32,816 nucleotides of DNA from an uncultured Bacteroidota bacterium (GCA_937870795.1 CALMWS010000002.1:1-32816), one strand, 5' to 3'. Shown: positions 23,915 through 31,884, numbered from the stretch's first letter. Made by a program: numbers and translations. Notes: generated by a model not told the origin, from the letters alone.

Positions 23915-23922
23915 ATAATTTG

Positions 23923-24082
23923 TAACTATTCAGGTGAACTCAATTTCGATAAAAAAATGACAATTTTGTGTGATATTTCGGCTATTTTCGTCACCATAGC
24001 GCTGCTATGATTCCTCAAATGAGCCTCATCTGACTCAAAATTGCCTAAATTTTTTATCTGAAAGCAGTCCCCTGAATAGTTA
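23923..24082. repeat. 160-bp imperfect palindrome (MITE-like candidate)
   Basis: The two halves are reverse-complement relatives centred at 24002. Perfectly matched pairs are TAACTATTCAGG / CCTGAATAGTTA at the ends (23923-23934, 24071-24082), CAATTTTG / CAAAATTG (23961-23968, 24036-24043) and CATAGC / GCTATG at the centre (23995-24000, 24004-24009); the stretches between, such as GATAAAAAA near each end, also match with small indels. The element lies between a terminator and the convergent beta-barrel gene, and its right terminus contains that gene's stop codon. AATTT occurs next to both ends, which could be a target duplication or chance in AT-rich DNA. No transposase is present. It might be a non-autonomous mobile element or a long transcribed hairpin. 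Confidence 0.75.
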
Positions 24083-25447
24083 ATTTAAATACTTTTTGAT
24101 GCCCAGGTTGATGGCAAAGCCATTGAGCTTGTCTTTGTTGGGGCCAATGCCATCAATCCAGTAAAATTTGCTGTATTCTGCACCCAGGACCAAGGCGTGA
24201 TTTTCGTTGAGTTTACGCTCCATGCCCACCTCTCCTGAAACGGTGAGGAACCAGTTTTCTGCCAGCTTGCCCCCTTGTAAGAGCCCGGGATTAAAGGCCT
24301 TTTCACTGAGTCTTGCAGAGGTAGATTTACCATCGCCATCAGACACATAACCCACATTAGACGGAGCCAGTGGTTGCAGGCCGGCTGGCTTGTTGGTAAT
24401 GGTATAATGGTTGGCAAGGGTGAGATTGGCACTTACACCGGCTTTGGCGTACCACGATGTTTTGCCGCCTTTTTTGAAATGGTATTTTGCAGCCACGGGA
24501 ATTTCAACAATGTCGTAGCCGATTTTATCGAGGCTGATTTCGTAGTAATTGTTGAGAAAATCTCCATACGTTTCAACGATGGCAGCAGGCGTGTGGGTTC
24601 TTCGTGTGTATTTTAACCCTGTTGTGGTTTCCAGCTCATCGTTTTGAAAGCCCAGCATGAGGCCGCCTGCAAATTGAGAGCTATAAGTAGAATAACTTTT
24701 CAGATTGTAAATGGGATCGAAGCCACTCTGGGTGATGCCCACACCCGCCGAAACGATGGGCATGATGTATTTTTTGCCCGAAGCAGCCTTGACTTGTATT
24801 GGATTGAGTCCTGATGCCACCGATGGCATCTCTGCCGCTATTGCCAGCGATTGGGGTGCTGCCAATTTGCCAGGTAGCTGGGAGGTTTGCGCAAAAGAAG
24901 TTTGAGAAACAGCCCTGTCCAAAAGGGGAACAGCTTGCGTGTTTGATTTAAGTATTATGCTGTTTTTCGGAGTGAGGCTTGCCACCACCACAGCGGTCTT
25001 GGTTTGGTAGGCCAGGTGAGAAAAAGCCAGCACAGATGCATCTACATCAGTGGCTTCATCTGCCATAGCATGTTTACCTGTGTAAGGCACCGCTGACGAG
25101 GTCATGGCGTAATGCACCGGTATTTTATTGAGGCTCGACTGGTAGGTCTGCCAGCCCAGGAAGAGCATGAGCAGGGCAATCAGCTCCAGTGATTTGATGG
25201 AAAATATCTTTTTGCGCAGGCGTTCTTCTTTTTCCAACCTTGATTTTAGCAATTGCCAGTGCCCGTCGTTGTACGGACTTTGGTGCCTGGCTACTTTTTC
25301 TTTGATGGTTTGATCAAAATCAACGTTTTCAAAGCCCTCAGAATTTTTGAGGATCTCAGAAAACACATCCCAGTCGGGTGTTTGAGACCCTGATTGGTGA
25401 TTGGAAAGCCCATCCTGAAAAAGCTTGTCAAAATCTTTATTCTTCAT
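24080..25447 (-). CDS. Sigma-linked membrane protein: N-terminal repeat domain, one helix and a barrel-like domain
   Basis: A 455-residue protein encoded directly after an ECF sigma factor. Residues 1-80 are hydrophilic and hold two similar ~38-residue repeats: FDKLFQDGLSNHQS ... DWDVFSEIL (6-33) and FDQTIKEKVARHQS ... HWQLLKSRL (44-71). One membrane helix follows (about 86-99, SLELIALLMLFLGW). Residues 105-235 are a Ser/Ala-rich linker, and 240-455 are strand-rich with alternating aromatic residues and end IKKYLN, as in outer-membrane beta-barrel (PorT-like) domains. The layout suggests an anti-sigma-like cytoplasmic part connected across the inner membrane to an envelope barrel domain. ATG 25447 overlaps the end of the sigma gene by 11 bases, which supports the start and coupling. 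The stop lies inside the terminal repeat of the adjacent palindrome. Confidence 0.75.
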   Translation of the reverse strand: MKNKDFDKLFQDGLSNHQSGSQTPDWDVFSEILKNSEGFENVDFDQTIKEKVARHQSPYNDGHWQLLKSRLEKEERLRKKIFSIKSLELIALLMLFLGWQTYQSSLNKIPVHYAMTSSAVPYTGKHAMADEATDVDASVLAFSHLAYQTKTAVVVASLTPKNSIILKSNTQAVPLLDRAVSQTSFAQTSQLPGKLAAPQSLAIAAEMPSVASGLNPIQVKAASGKKYIMPIVSAGVGITQSGFDPIYNLKSYSTYSSQFAGGLMLGFQNDELETTTGLKYTRRTHTPAAIVETYGDFLNNYYEISLDKIGYDIVEIPVAAKYHFKKGGKTSWYAKAGVSANLTLANHYTITNKPAGLQPLAPSNVGYVSDGDGKSTSARLSEKAFNPGLLQGGKLAENWFLTVSGEVGMERKLNENHALVLGAEYSKFYWIDGIGPNKDKLNGFAINLGIKKYLN

Positions 25448-26036
25448 CCCCCGGTTTGTTGATATCGGTGTGGGGAAATGACTCCATGCGGAACCTTTTT
25501 GCAATCAGTTCCTTCAACTTATTCCGGGCCTTGACCAGATTGGACCGGGAAGTACTTTCGGTTATTTGGAGAATGTCTGCCAATTCTTTGTGTGAATATC
25601 CTTCTATGACATACAAATTAAATACAGAACGATAGGCCGGGCTCAAATGCTGCAACAAATCGATGATTTCTTCGGCTGAGATCATAGACAGGGCATCGGC
25701 TTCGTCGGTAGCCAGGTTCTTGGCGTCTTCAATGTCAAACGACCGCCTCCGGCTTTCCCGCCGGTAATAGTCGATGGCGGTGTTGATCATTACCCGTTTG
25801 ATCCATGAGACCAGCGAGGTGCCCGACTGGTATTTTTCGATGTGCCGAAACACCTTGATGAAGCCATCGTGCAGGATGTCGAGGGCATCTTCTTCGTTGT
25901 TGGCATAACGTCTGCACACCGGGTACATTACCGGATAATGGTATTCGTAGAGTTTTTTCAGGGCCCAACCTTCTTTGGCGACGCAGGCTCTGATAAAATC
26001 TTCTTCACTGTGTAAGAGGTCAATAGCAAAATTCAT
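25437..26036 (-). CDS. ECF-type RNA polymerase sigma factor
   Basis: A 199-residue extracytoplasmic-function sigma factor. Region 2 spans about residues 25-95 (DALDILHDGFIKVFRHIEKY, -10 recognition, and WIKRVMINTAIDYYRRE). Region 4 spans about 125-180 (LSPAYRSVFNLYVIEGYSHK, then ELADILQITESTSRSNLVKA), which holds the helix-turn-helix for -35 recognition. There is no region 1 or 3, as expected. The C-terminal MESFPHTDINKPGDEE tail is beyond the domain. The downstream gene overlaps it and is the probable regulator of its activity. Which genes it controls cannot be read here; autoregulation is common for ECF factors, and the 304-bp upstream gap would hold such a promoter. Confidence 0.92.
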   Translation of the reverse strand: MNFAIDLLHSEEDFIRACVAKEGWALKKLYEYHYPVMYPVCRRYANNEEDALDILHDGFIKVFRHIEKYQSGTSLVSWIKRVMINTAIDYYRRESRRRSFDIEDAKNLATDEADALSMISAEEIIDLLQHLSPAYRSVFNLYVIEGYSHKELADILQITESTSRSNLVKARNKLKELIAKRFRMESFPHTDINKPGDEE

Positions 26037-26340
26037 AAAGCTAAGTTATGAAAAAGGGAAAATAAAAAATGCCAAAACGCCAATAATTAACTCTTTTTTA
26101 TGGTTTTTGGCCTTTTTTTAAGTAATTCTTTAGATCGATGCTATAAAAGCAATTTAGTAAGACATTAACAGCAGAGCCATAAATGGCCTTCAAGTGCTTT
26201 TAAAAAGTTAAAGAAAAGGCCGCTGCCGTTAATCTTAGTTTAAAACAGGGTGCCGAACTTGTAAAACGCCATTTTTGGGGCTATTTTTGCATTCTCATTG
26301 TACAACAACACATCGTTGGAGTATAAAATAAACATCGTTC
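26037..26340. other. Divergent intergenic region between sigma factor and DsbD cluster
   Basis: AT-rich 304-bp gap. It holds the -7 element at 26282 for the plus-strand genes. For the minus-strand sigma gene no exact TAnnTTTG was found, which would fit an ECF-dependent promoter. No reading frame of interest or stable hairpin seen. Confidence 0.5.
26282..26289 (+). promoter_or_regulatory. Bacteroidota promoter for the DsbD cluster
   Basis: TATTTTTG is an exact -7 match, 51 bases before ATG 26341. A TTG at 26259-26261 lies 20 bases upstream, close to the usual -33 spacing. Confidence 0.55.
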
Positions 26341-26778
26341 ATGCGTTATCTATCCCTGTTCTTTTTCACCGCATTGACCCTTGGTCTATCTGCTCAAAAA
26401 TCACCCGTCAGCTGGAACTTTTCCTTAGAGCCCAAGGGCAATGAAAAAGCCACTTTTGTGGCCCACGCCACCATCAACAAGGGTTGGAATATTTATGCCG
26501 TTTACATGAGTGATGAAGGACCCATACCCACATCGTTTGCTTTTGATAAAATTGACAATGGTGCTCTTGACGGCAAGGTCATAGAAGCATCAACACCCAT
26601 CAAAGGCTACGACGAACTCTTTGAAATGGAGGTTGTAAAATTTAAAAACGAGGCTGTTTTCCAACAGTCCTTTATAACAAAGCCGGGGTTTCAATTGTCG
26701 GGCTCAGTCACCTTCATGTGTTGCGACAGTGAAAGGTGTTTGCCACCCGCAACGGTATCCTTTGCATTAAAACAATGA
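26341..26778 (+). CDS. Stand-alone DsbD N-terminal-like redox domain protein
   Basis: A 145-residue exported protein. Residues 1-18 (MRYLSLFFFTALTLGLSA) form a signal peptide. The rest resembles the periplasmic N-domain of DsbD: INKGWNIYAVYMSDEGPIPT (residues 45-64) and FMCCDSERCLPPATVSF (125-141) with Cys128 and Cys133 at the positions of the DsbD thiol pair and an extra adjacent Cys127. The same landmarks occur in the downstream dsbD product (ISKGWTVYSQYTSDEGPVPT; FMTCDNNRCLPP), so the gene is likely a domain duplicate. It would accept or pass electrons in the periplasm. The stop TGA overlaps an ATG (ATGA at 26775) that may be the dsbD start, so the two genes are coupled or nearly so. Confidence 0.85.
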   Translation: MRYLSLFFFTALTLGLSAQKSPVSWNFSLEPKGNEKATFVAHATINKGWNIYAVYMSDEGPIPTSFAFDKIDNGALDGKVIEASTPIKGYDELFEMEVVKFKNEAVFQQSFITKPGFQLSGSVTFMCCDSERCLPPATVSFALKQ

Positions 26779-26798
26779 TCGAATTCAAATCAAAAACC

Positions 26799-28928
26799 AT
26801 GAGACTAAGGATTTATTTTGCCTTTTTACTAACCGCGATTGCTTTTTACCTGCCCGCCCAGGTGCTTAAGCCGGTGAAGTGGGAAATCAAAACAGAAAAG
26901 ATAAACGACAACACCTACAACCTGGTGTTCAAAGCCAACATTTCTAAGGGCTGGACCGTGTACTCACAATATACGAGCGACGAAGGACCGGTACCTACGG
27001 CGATCACCTACGAAGAAAAGAGTGGGGTCAAACTGTTGGGCAAGTCAACAGAAAAAGGATATAAAAAAGAAGGACCCGATCCCCTTTTTGACAATGTAAA
27101 CGTGGTTAAGTTTTTGGACAAAGAAGCCTTTATCATCAAACAAAAGGTAGAAGTAGTAGATGCCAGTAAACCGGTATCGGGCTACCTTACTTTTATGACC
27201 TGCGACAACAACCGTTGTTTGCCACCGGAGGATGTTGACTTCAGCCTTACCTTCGACAAAGCTACTACTGGCGCAGCAAAGGCGGATGAGAAGACAGCCG
27301 TTGTTGCAGCAGAAGAAAACAAGCCGGTGATTGCCGCAAGTGACACAACAAAAAAAGATACAGCAATGGCCACAGCCGCCAGTGCGGCTCCGGTAAAGGC
27401 GCGGATAGAAAATGGCATTATCGACCAGCTGATCCCTGCCTTGTACAACACCTTCAAAAAGCCCAGGGCCAGTTGCGATGATGGTGTGGTGCAAAACACC
27501 GGCTACCTGTGGACCTTTATTTTTGGATTTTTGGGCGGCTTGTTTGCCCTGCTTACCCCTTGTGTCTTCCCCATGATTCCCATCACGGTGAGCTTTTTTA
27601 CCAAAGACACCAAAAGAAAAGGCTGGGTCAATGGGCTGATTTACGGAGCATCTATCATTGTGATTTATGTGCTGCTGGGCCTGCTCATTACTGCCGTGTT
27701 TGGTCCGGAGGCGCTCAACAGACTTTCTACCAACTGGATTGCCAACACGCTTTTTTTCATCATATTTATTGTATTTGCACTTTCCTTTTTTGGCTTTTAT
27801 GAAATTACCCTGCCCAGTTCATGGAGCACCAAGAGTGACCAGATGGCGGATAAGGGAGGACTGCTGGGCATCTTTTTTATGGCATTTACACTGGCCCTGG
27901 TTTCATTTTCATGTACCGGCCCCATTATTGGATCGGCACTGGTGACCGCTGCCTCCAAGGGTGAATACATGGGTCCCTTTTTGGTGATGTTTGGCTTTTC
28001 TCTGGCGCTGGCTCTGCCTTTTGGCCTGTTTGCTGCCTTTCCGGCGTGGTTGAATACACTGCCCAAATCGGGATCGTGGATGAATTCTGTCAAAGTAGTG
28101 CTGGGCTTTCTCGAATTGGCCCTTGCCCTGAAGTTTTTATCAGTAGCGGATATGACCAACCACTGGGGCGTATTGAAATATGAGCTATTTATGGCGTTGT
28201 GGATTTTGGTCTTTTTGGGCATGGCAGCCTATTTGTTTGGCTTTATCAAGTTTCCACACGACAGCCCAATTAAAAAACTCAGCCTTACACGTAAGGCTTT
28301 TGGAACGCTTGCCCTGGTCATTGTGGCTTACCTGGGCTATGGCTTTACCATCAATCCAGCCACAGCCAACTACAATGCATTGTCACTGATGAGTGGACTG
28401 GCCCCCCCCGCCCACTACAACTTCTTCCTCACTACACAGCAGGTAGATCCCGTGATCAAAGCCAAGTATCCTTCGTATCAAAAATGTGCCAACAACATCA
28501 ACTGTTTCAAAGATTACTACGAAGGACTGTCTTATGCCCGTGAAACCGGCAAGCCTATGTTGATTGACTTTACCGGCCATGGCTGCGTCAATTGCCGCAA
28601 GACAGAAGAACACATTTGGGTAGATCCCAGCATCCGCAAAAACCTCAACGACGATGTAGTGCTGGTTTCGCTGTATGTAGACGACGACAAAAAACTGCCA
28701 AGCACGCTGGTTTCCAAATCGAGGGGCAATAAAATCAGAAATGTGGGCAATTTATGGGCCGACTTTCAGATTGTCAATTTTGAGCAAAACTCCCAGCCGT
28801 TGTACGTCATGGTAGATCCAGGCTCAGAGCAGGTATTGACCCAGCCCAGGCCATTTAAAGAAGGCATTAAGGGCTACCAGGACTTTTTGGATTGTGGCAG
28901 GAATGCCCACGGCAGCGGCAAACAGTAA
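26799..28928 (+). CDS. dsbD: Protein-disulfide reductase DsbD
   Basis: A 709-residue thiol:disulfide interchange protein that carries electrons from cytoplasmic thioredoxin to periplasmic partners. Residues 1-20 are a signal peptide. The N-domain (22-150) has Cys135 and Cys140 (FMTCDNNRCLPP). An Ala/Lys-rich linker runs to about 200. The eight-helix CcdA-like core (about 235-525) has the redox cysteines Cys255 in LLTPCVFPMIP and Cys372 in VSFSCTGPIIG. The C-terminal thioredoxin domain has GHGCVNCRKTEEHIW with Cys596-Val-Asn-Cys599. All three redox centres are present. Start is taken as ATG 26799 for a clean signal peptide; ATG 26775 overlaps the previous stop (ATGA) and is an alternative that adds MIEFKSKT. 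Substrates might include the exported glutaredoxin-like protein encoded upstream (inference). Confidence 0.95.
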   Translation: MRLRIYFAFLLTAIAFYLPAQVLKPVKWEIKTEKINDNTYNLVFKANISKGWTVYSQYTSDEGPVPTAITYEEKSGVKLLGKSTEKGYKKEGPDPLFDNVNVVKFLDKEAFIIKQKVEVVDASKPVSGYLTFMTCDNNRCLPPEDVDFSLTFDKATTGAAKADEKTAVVAAEENKPVIAASDTTKKDTAMATAASAAPVKARIENGIIDQLIPALYNTFKKPRASCDDGVVQNTGYLWTFIFGFLGGLFALLTPCVFPMIPITVSFFTKDTKRKGWVNGLIYGASIIVIYVLLGLLITAVFGPEALNRLSTNWIANTLFFIIFIVFALSFFGFYEITLPSSWSTKSDQMADKGGLLGIFFMAFTLALVSFSCTGPIIGSALVTAASKGEYMGPFLVMFGFSLALALPFGLFAAFPAWLNTLPKSGSWMNSVKVVLGFLELALALKFLSVADMTNHWGVLKYELFMALWILVFLGMAAYLFGFIKFPHDSPIKKLSLTRKAFGTLALVIVAYLGYGFTINPATANYNALSLMSGLAPPAHYNFFLTTQQVDPVIKAKYPSYQKCANNINCFKDYYEGLSYARETGKPMLIDFTGHGCVNCRKTEEHIWVDPSIRKNLNDDVVLVSLYVDDDKKLPSTLVSKSRGNKIRNVGNLWADFQIVNFEQNSQPLYVMVDPGSEQVLTQPRPFKEGIKGYQDFLDCGRNAHGSGKQ

Positions 28929-28977
28929 AATAGGAAACCAAACGGCGCATAAAATGCGTTATTGCCTGTGGATGTGA

Positions 28978-28985
28978 TACCTTTG
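28978..28985 (+). promoter_or_regulatory. Bacteroidota -7 promoter element for the flippase-like operon
   Basis: TACCTTTG fits TAnnTTTG exactly, 31 bases before ATG 29017. A small hairpin CGCAT AAA ATGCG (28945-28957) lies upstream, but has no T tract. Confidence 0.4.
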
Positions 28986-29016
28986 GGTGGTCACAAACGT
29001 TGGTAATAAAAGAGAA

Positions 29017-30006
29017 ATGTTGGACAAAATCCTGATACAAAAAAAATGGATTTCAGCCATATTGGCGGGCAAGGTTTTATTGTTGCTTGCCTTGTCGTGG
29101 CTGATCTACGATCGCATCTGGGTGCAGCAGGTAGAGACGGGTTATCTGGATCACTTCCTTGCTGCTTTGTCAAATGGCAAGCTGGCATGGCTGGCACTTT
29201 GCGTGGTGCTGGCTCCTATCAACTGGACCCTTGAGGTGGTAAAGTGGAAAAAACTGACCACTCCGTTTCAGCAAATTTCATGGCACAAAGCATCACAATC
29301 CATCCTGGCGGGCATTACCCTTGGTGTGCTAACACCTGGCCGCATCGGTGAATATGGGGGCCGACTGCTTCACTCTGCGGAGGGACACAGGAGTTCTACC
29401 CTCTATGCACATTTTGTGGGTAGCTTGTCGCAAAACATTCCTGTCTTTGTTTTTGGTGCGCTGGGCGTTTCCAGGTATTTCAGCCAGTATTATTTTGCCA
29501 ATGCCTTTGTAGCCAATGCCCTGGCATGCATTCTTATGCTGTTGGCTGTATTTATGACCCTGCTGTACGTACAGCACCAGGCCCTTGCCAAATGGCTGAT
29601 TGGCTTTAAATGGTTTCATGAATTTTCAAGGGTGCAGGCAGAAGTTGCGTATGGCAACACTACGTTGCATCAGGTAATGATACTTTCACTGTTGCGGTAT
29701 CTGATCTTTGCCACCCAGTACCTATCGCTGCTTTTTTTGTTGGGCATGCCAGTCAATGCTGTGGAAGGATGGATGGGCGTGTTTGTCATTTTTGTATTTC
29801 AGACCGGCCTGCCGATGCCTCCACTTTTGGGTGTGGTGGCAAGGACCCAGCTTTCTGTGATTGTGTGGTCGGTCTTCAGCACAGACCAGCTCACCATGCT
29901 GGTGGTACCCATGATTTTGTATACCATCAATTTGGTAATACCCTCTCTGCTGGGAGGCCTGGTATTAATAAGTACAAACATTCAAAAACAAATTTCAAAT
30001 GACTAA
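29017..30006 (+). CDS. Flippase-like membrane protein (lysylphosphatidylglycerol synthase TM-domain family)
   Basis: A 329-residue integral membrane protein with about eight hydrophobic helices. It carries the family hallmark ILAGITLGVLTPGRIGEYGG (residues about 96-115), found in the membrane domain of MprF/LPG synthases and in UPF0104 proteins. There is no C-terminal aminoacyl-transferase domain, so it is unlikely to make lysyl-lipids; such stand-alone forms are thought to move or sense lipids. The start ATG 29017 (MLDKILIQKKW) is preferred over the frame at 28987, because a -7 element overlaps that upstream region. The stop overlaps the start of the DUF3108 gene by 8 bases, which implies an operon with tight coupling. 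Confidence 0.8.
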   Translation: MLDKILIQKKWISAILAGKVLLLLALSWLIYDRIWVQQVETGYLDHFLAALSNGKLAWLALCVVLAPINWTLEVVKWKKLTTPFQQISWHKASQSILAGITLGVLTPGRIGEYGGRLLHSAEGHRSSTLYAHFVGSLSQNIPVFVFGALGVSRYFSQYYFANAFVANALACILMLLAVFMTLLYVQHQALAKWLIGFKWFHEFSRVQAEVAYGNTTLHQVMILSLLRYLIFATQYLSLLFLLGMPVNAVEGWMGVFVIFVFQTGLPMPPLLGVVARTQLSVIVWSVFSTDQLTMLVVPMILYTINLVIPSLLGGLVLISTNIQKQISND

Positions 30007-30832
30007 GAAGTTGTTGATGCTTGCACTGATCCTCTTGTTGCAACAAGCTTTTGTAACCATGCCAGAGGCGGTTAAACCCTATGATAGCTGTGCCATTGAC
30101 AATACCAGCTTTGCTCCCGGAGAACGCCTGGTGTACAAGGCTTATTACAATTGGAAGTTTGTATGGATACCTGCAGGAGAAGCTGTATTTGATGTGGTTG
30201 AAAATAAAAACGATTACGAAGTCAAGGTGGTGGGTAAGACGTATGATTCGTACGACTACTTTTTTAAGGTGAGGGATTATTTTTATTCGCGCATAGATAA
30301 AAAAACGCTTTACCCCAAAAACTTTGTACGGATCATTGAAGAAGGGGACTACCGCAAATTTGACAGCATAGCCTTTGACCAGGTGAGGCAAAAAGCGTAT
30401 TCGTTTAACGGCAAGACAAGGGCTACAGCCAAAATGCAGGAAGTCAATTATGGCTCGTGTATGCATGATTTATTGTCGGTGCTGTACTACCTCAGAAACA
30501 TCGATGTGGATCAATACAAAAAGGGCTCCTACATACCTACACAGGTGTTGTTTGACAATGAGACCTTTCCTATCAAAGTACGGTACGATGGCAAAGATGC
30601 CAAAAAGGAAATCAAAGAATTGGGCACCTACCACACCATCAAGGTCATACCCGATCTTGTGGTGGGCAATGTCTTTAAAGACGGAGACAAGATGAAAATA
30701 TGGGTATCAGACGATGCCAACAAATTGCCACTCCTGATCGAAAGTCCGCTGAAGATTGGATCGGCCAAGGCTGTATTAAAAAGTTACAAGGGGCTCAGGC
30801 ACAAGCTGAGTTCAAAAATTGCAGAAAAATGA
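29999..30832 (+). CDS. Exported DUF3108 family protein
   Basis: A 277-residue protein with a signal peptide (LLMLALILLLQQAFVTM, about residues 5-21). The mature part is beta-rich and starts FAPGERLVYKAYYNWKFVWI, with AGEAVFDVVE and a later YFFKVRDYFYSRIDKKTLYP; this pattern fits DUF3108, a periplasmic family of lipid-transport-like beta proteins whose exact role is not established. It contains only few cysteines (Cys31, and one in YGSCMHDLLS), so the family identification rests on overall pattern. Start overlaps the upstream flippase-like gene by 8 bases and its stop overlaps the DUF4230 start (ATGA at 30829), so three genes form one unit. A lipid- or envelope-related role for the set is inference from context. 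Confidence 0.85.
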   Translation: MTKKLLMLALILLLQQAFVTMPEAVKPYDSCAIDNTSFAPGERLVYKAYYNWKFVWIPAGEAVFDVVENKNDYEVKVVGKTYDSYDYFFKVRDYFYSRIDKKTLYPKNFVRIIEEGDYRKFDSIAFDQVRQKAYSFNGKTRATAKMQEVNYGSCMHDLLSVLYYLRNIDVDQYKKGSYIPTQVLFDNETFPIKVRYDGKDAKKEIKELGTYHTIKVIPDLVVGNVFKDGDKMKIWVSDDANKLPLLIESPLKIGSAKAVLKSYKGLRHKLSSKIAEK

Positions 30833-31425
30833 GATGGATTGTAAAGTTGCTGCTGGTATTATTGCTGATAGCCGGTGGCCTGATAGCGGGACTGTACTGG
30901 GGCAGCCAGGTAGGTACTCCTAAGGCAGAAGAAAACACCAGCGTGGTGGTAGAAAAAATTGAAAAGGTAGCCAAGCTGATCACCGTAGAAACCCATCTGT
31001 CGGAAATATATTCATATAAGGATTATTATAACTACGATTGGAGTTGGCTGAGAAAAAAAGCATTGCTTCGGGTAAATGCCAAGGTAAGTGCGGGCTACGA
31101 TTTGAAAAAACTCAACATCAAAGTAGACAGCAAGACCAAAACCATACACATAGGTCCTATGCCCGCGGTAGAAATATTGGCCGTGGATCACAGCCTCGAT
31201 TATTTCAACATAGAGGAAGGTGTGTTCAATAGTTTTACACCGCAGGATTACAATAAGATCAATGCCAATGCAAAGGACTACATCAAAAAAATAGCGGGAC
31301 AGAATGAAGTACTGCAGCAAGCTGCCGCTCAGGAAAACACCATGATAGAAATGATGGCTACCATGGCCAGGGGCATGGGTTATACCCTGGTAGTTGAAAA
31401 AAATGCTGCGCCACCGTTACAATAG
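30829..31425 (+). CDS. DUF4230 family membrane-anchored protein
   Basis: A 198-residue protein with a single N-terminal membrane helix (VKLLLVLLLIAGGLIAGLYW, about residues 5-24) and a soluble domain outside the membrane. The pattern KLITVETHLSEIYSYKDYYN, then WLRKKALLRVNAKVSAGYDL and IHIGPMPAVEILAVDHSL is typical of DUF4230 proteins, common in Bacteroidota, whose function is unknown. The fold resembles regular beta-strand-rich SPOUT-free domains, but I cannot say more. Start is ATG 30829 inside an ATGA overlap with DUF3108; a frame reaching back to 30700 overlaps the previous gene and has no family-like residues. It is the last gene of the operon. Confidence 0.85.
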   Translation: MRWIVKLLLVLLLIAGGLIAGLYWGSQVGTPKAEENTSVVVEKIEKVAKLITVETHLSEIYSYKDYYNYDWSWLRKKALLRVNAKVSAGYDLKKLNIKVDSKTKTIHIGPMPAVEILAVDHSLDYFNIEEGVFNSFTPQDYNKINANAKDYIKKIAGQNEVLQQAAAQENTMIEMMATMARGMGYTLVVEKNAAPPLQ

Positions 31426-31732
31426 AGGGTCATTTAAATTTGTTTCAACAACTGTACGAAAATTCAAAACGTCGGCTTTTTTACCAATGCAATTTGCTTT
31501 TGCGCAATAAAGTAAGTTTTGCAAATGGTTTAATACAGTAATGCGATTATAAGGTATTGAATATAAGTTAGTTGTATTTTTAATATAATCACAAAACATT
31601 GACAATCAAGTGTATAAAAAAGAAGTTAAAATTTGATAATCAGTTAGAAAAACAGCTATTTCAGTCAAATATTTCAATAAAATTCAAAAAAACTGTATTT
31701 TTACCTATTGAAACAATCTACCCTAATCGAAA
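31426..31732. other. AT-rich intergenic stretch, nothing recognised
   Basis: About 300 bases after the DUF4230 gene with no sensible reading frame. A near-match to the -7 consensus (TATTTTTA at 31696-31703) lies near its right end and may start the short transcript described next. No strong hairpin follows the DUF4230 stop. Confidence 0.5.
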
Positions 31733-31795
31733 ATGAAATCAGGCGTTTCTGCCAAGATCAAAATCCAAATTGCCGGCTGGAGTTATAAAATCTAA
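31733..31795 (+). CDS. Possible 20-residue peptide or part of a small RNA
   Basis: ATG 31733 opens a 20-codon frame (MKSGVSAKIKIQIAGWSYKI) ending in TAA at 31795. It lies between a near-consensus -7 element (TATTTTTA, 31696-31703) and a strong hairpin terminator at 31829-31873, so a transcript of about 160 bases is plausible. A small RNA with no translation is an equal alternative; a leader of the LtaS-like gene is another. Nothing in the peptide matches a family I know. Confidence 0.3.
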   Translation: MKSGVSAKIKIQIAGWSYKI

Positions 31796-31828
31796 TTAAC
31801 AATTTTCAATTGGTTTTTTGGGGTTATG

Positions 31829-31873
31829 CAGGATGCCAAAGCCATTTAGGGTGGCGGCATCCTGTTCTTTTTT
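31829..31873 (+). terminator. Strong rho-independent terminator before the LtaS-like gene
   Basis: CAGGATGCC (31829-31837) pairs perfectly with GGCATCCTG (31856-31864). Inside the loop GCCA (31841-31844) also pairs with TGGC (31852-31855 region), giving an extended stem with an AAA bulge. It is followed by TTCTTTTTT. Confidence 0.8.
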
Positions 31874-31884
31874 GTAGATATGTT

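Noticed and set aside
23924-24081. A known IS66-type insertion sequence from the GTAAC-like left end.
   Set aside because: The right end does not carry the same terminal bases, there is no transposase, and the AATTT flanks are weak evidence; recorded only as a MITE-like candidate.
28945-28957. CGCAT AAA ATGCG hairpin after dsbD as a terminator.
   Set aside because: Stem is only 5 bp and there is no T tract after it; left unannotated.
30700-30828. N-terminal extension of the DUF4230 protein.
   Set aside because: It overlaps the DUF3108 gene out of frame and lacks family residues; ATG 30829 with ATGA overlap is better.
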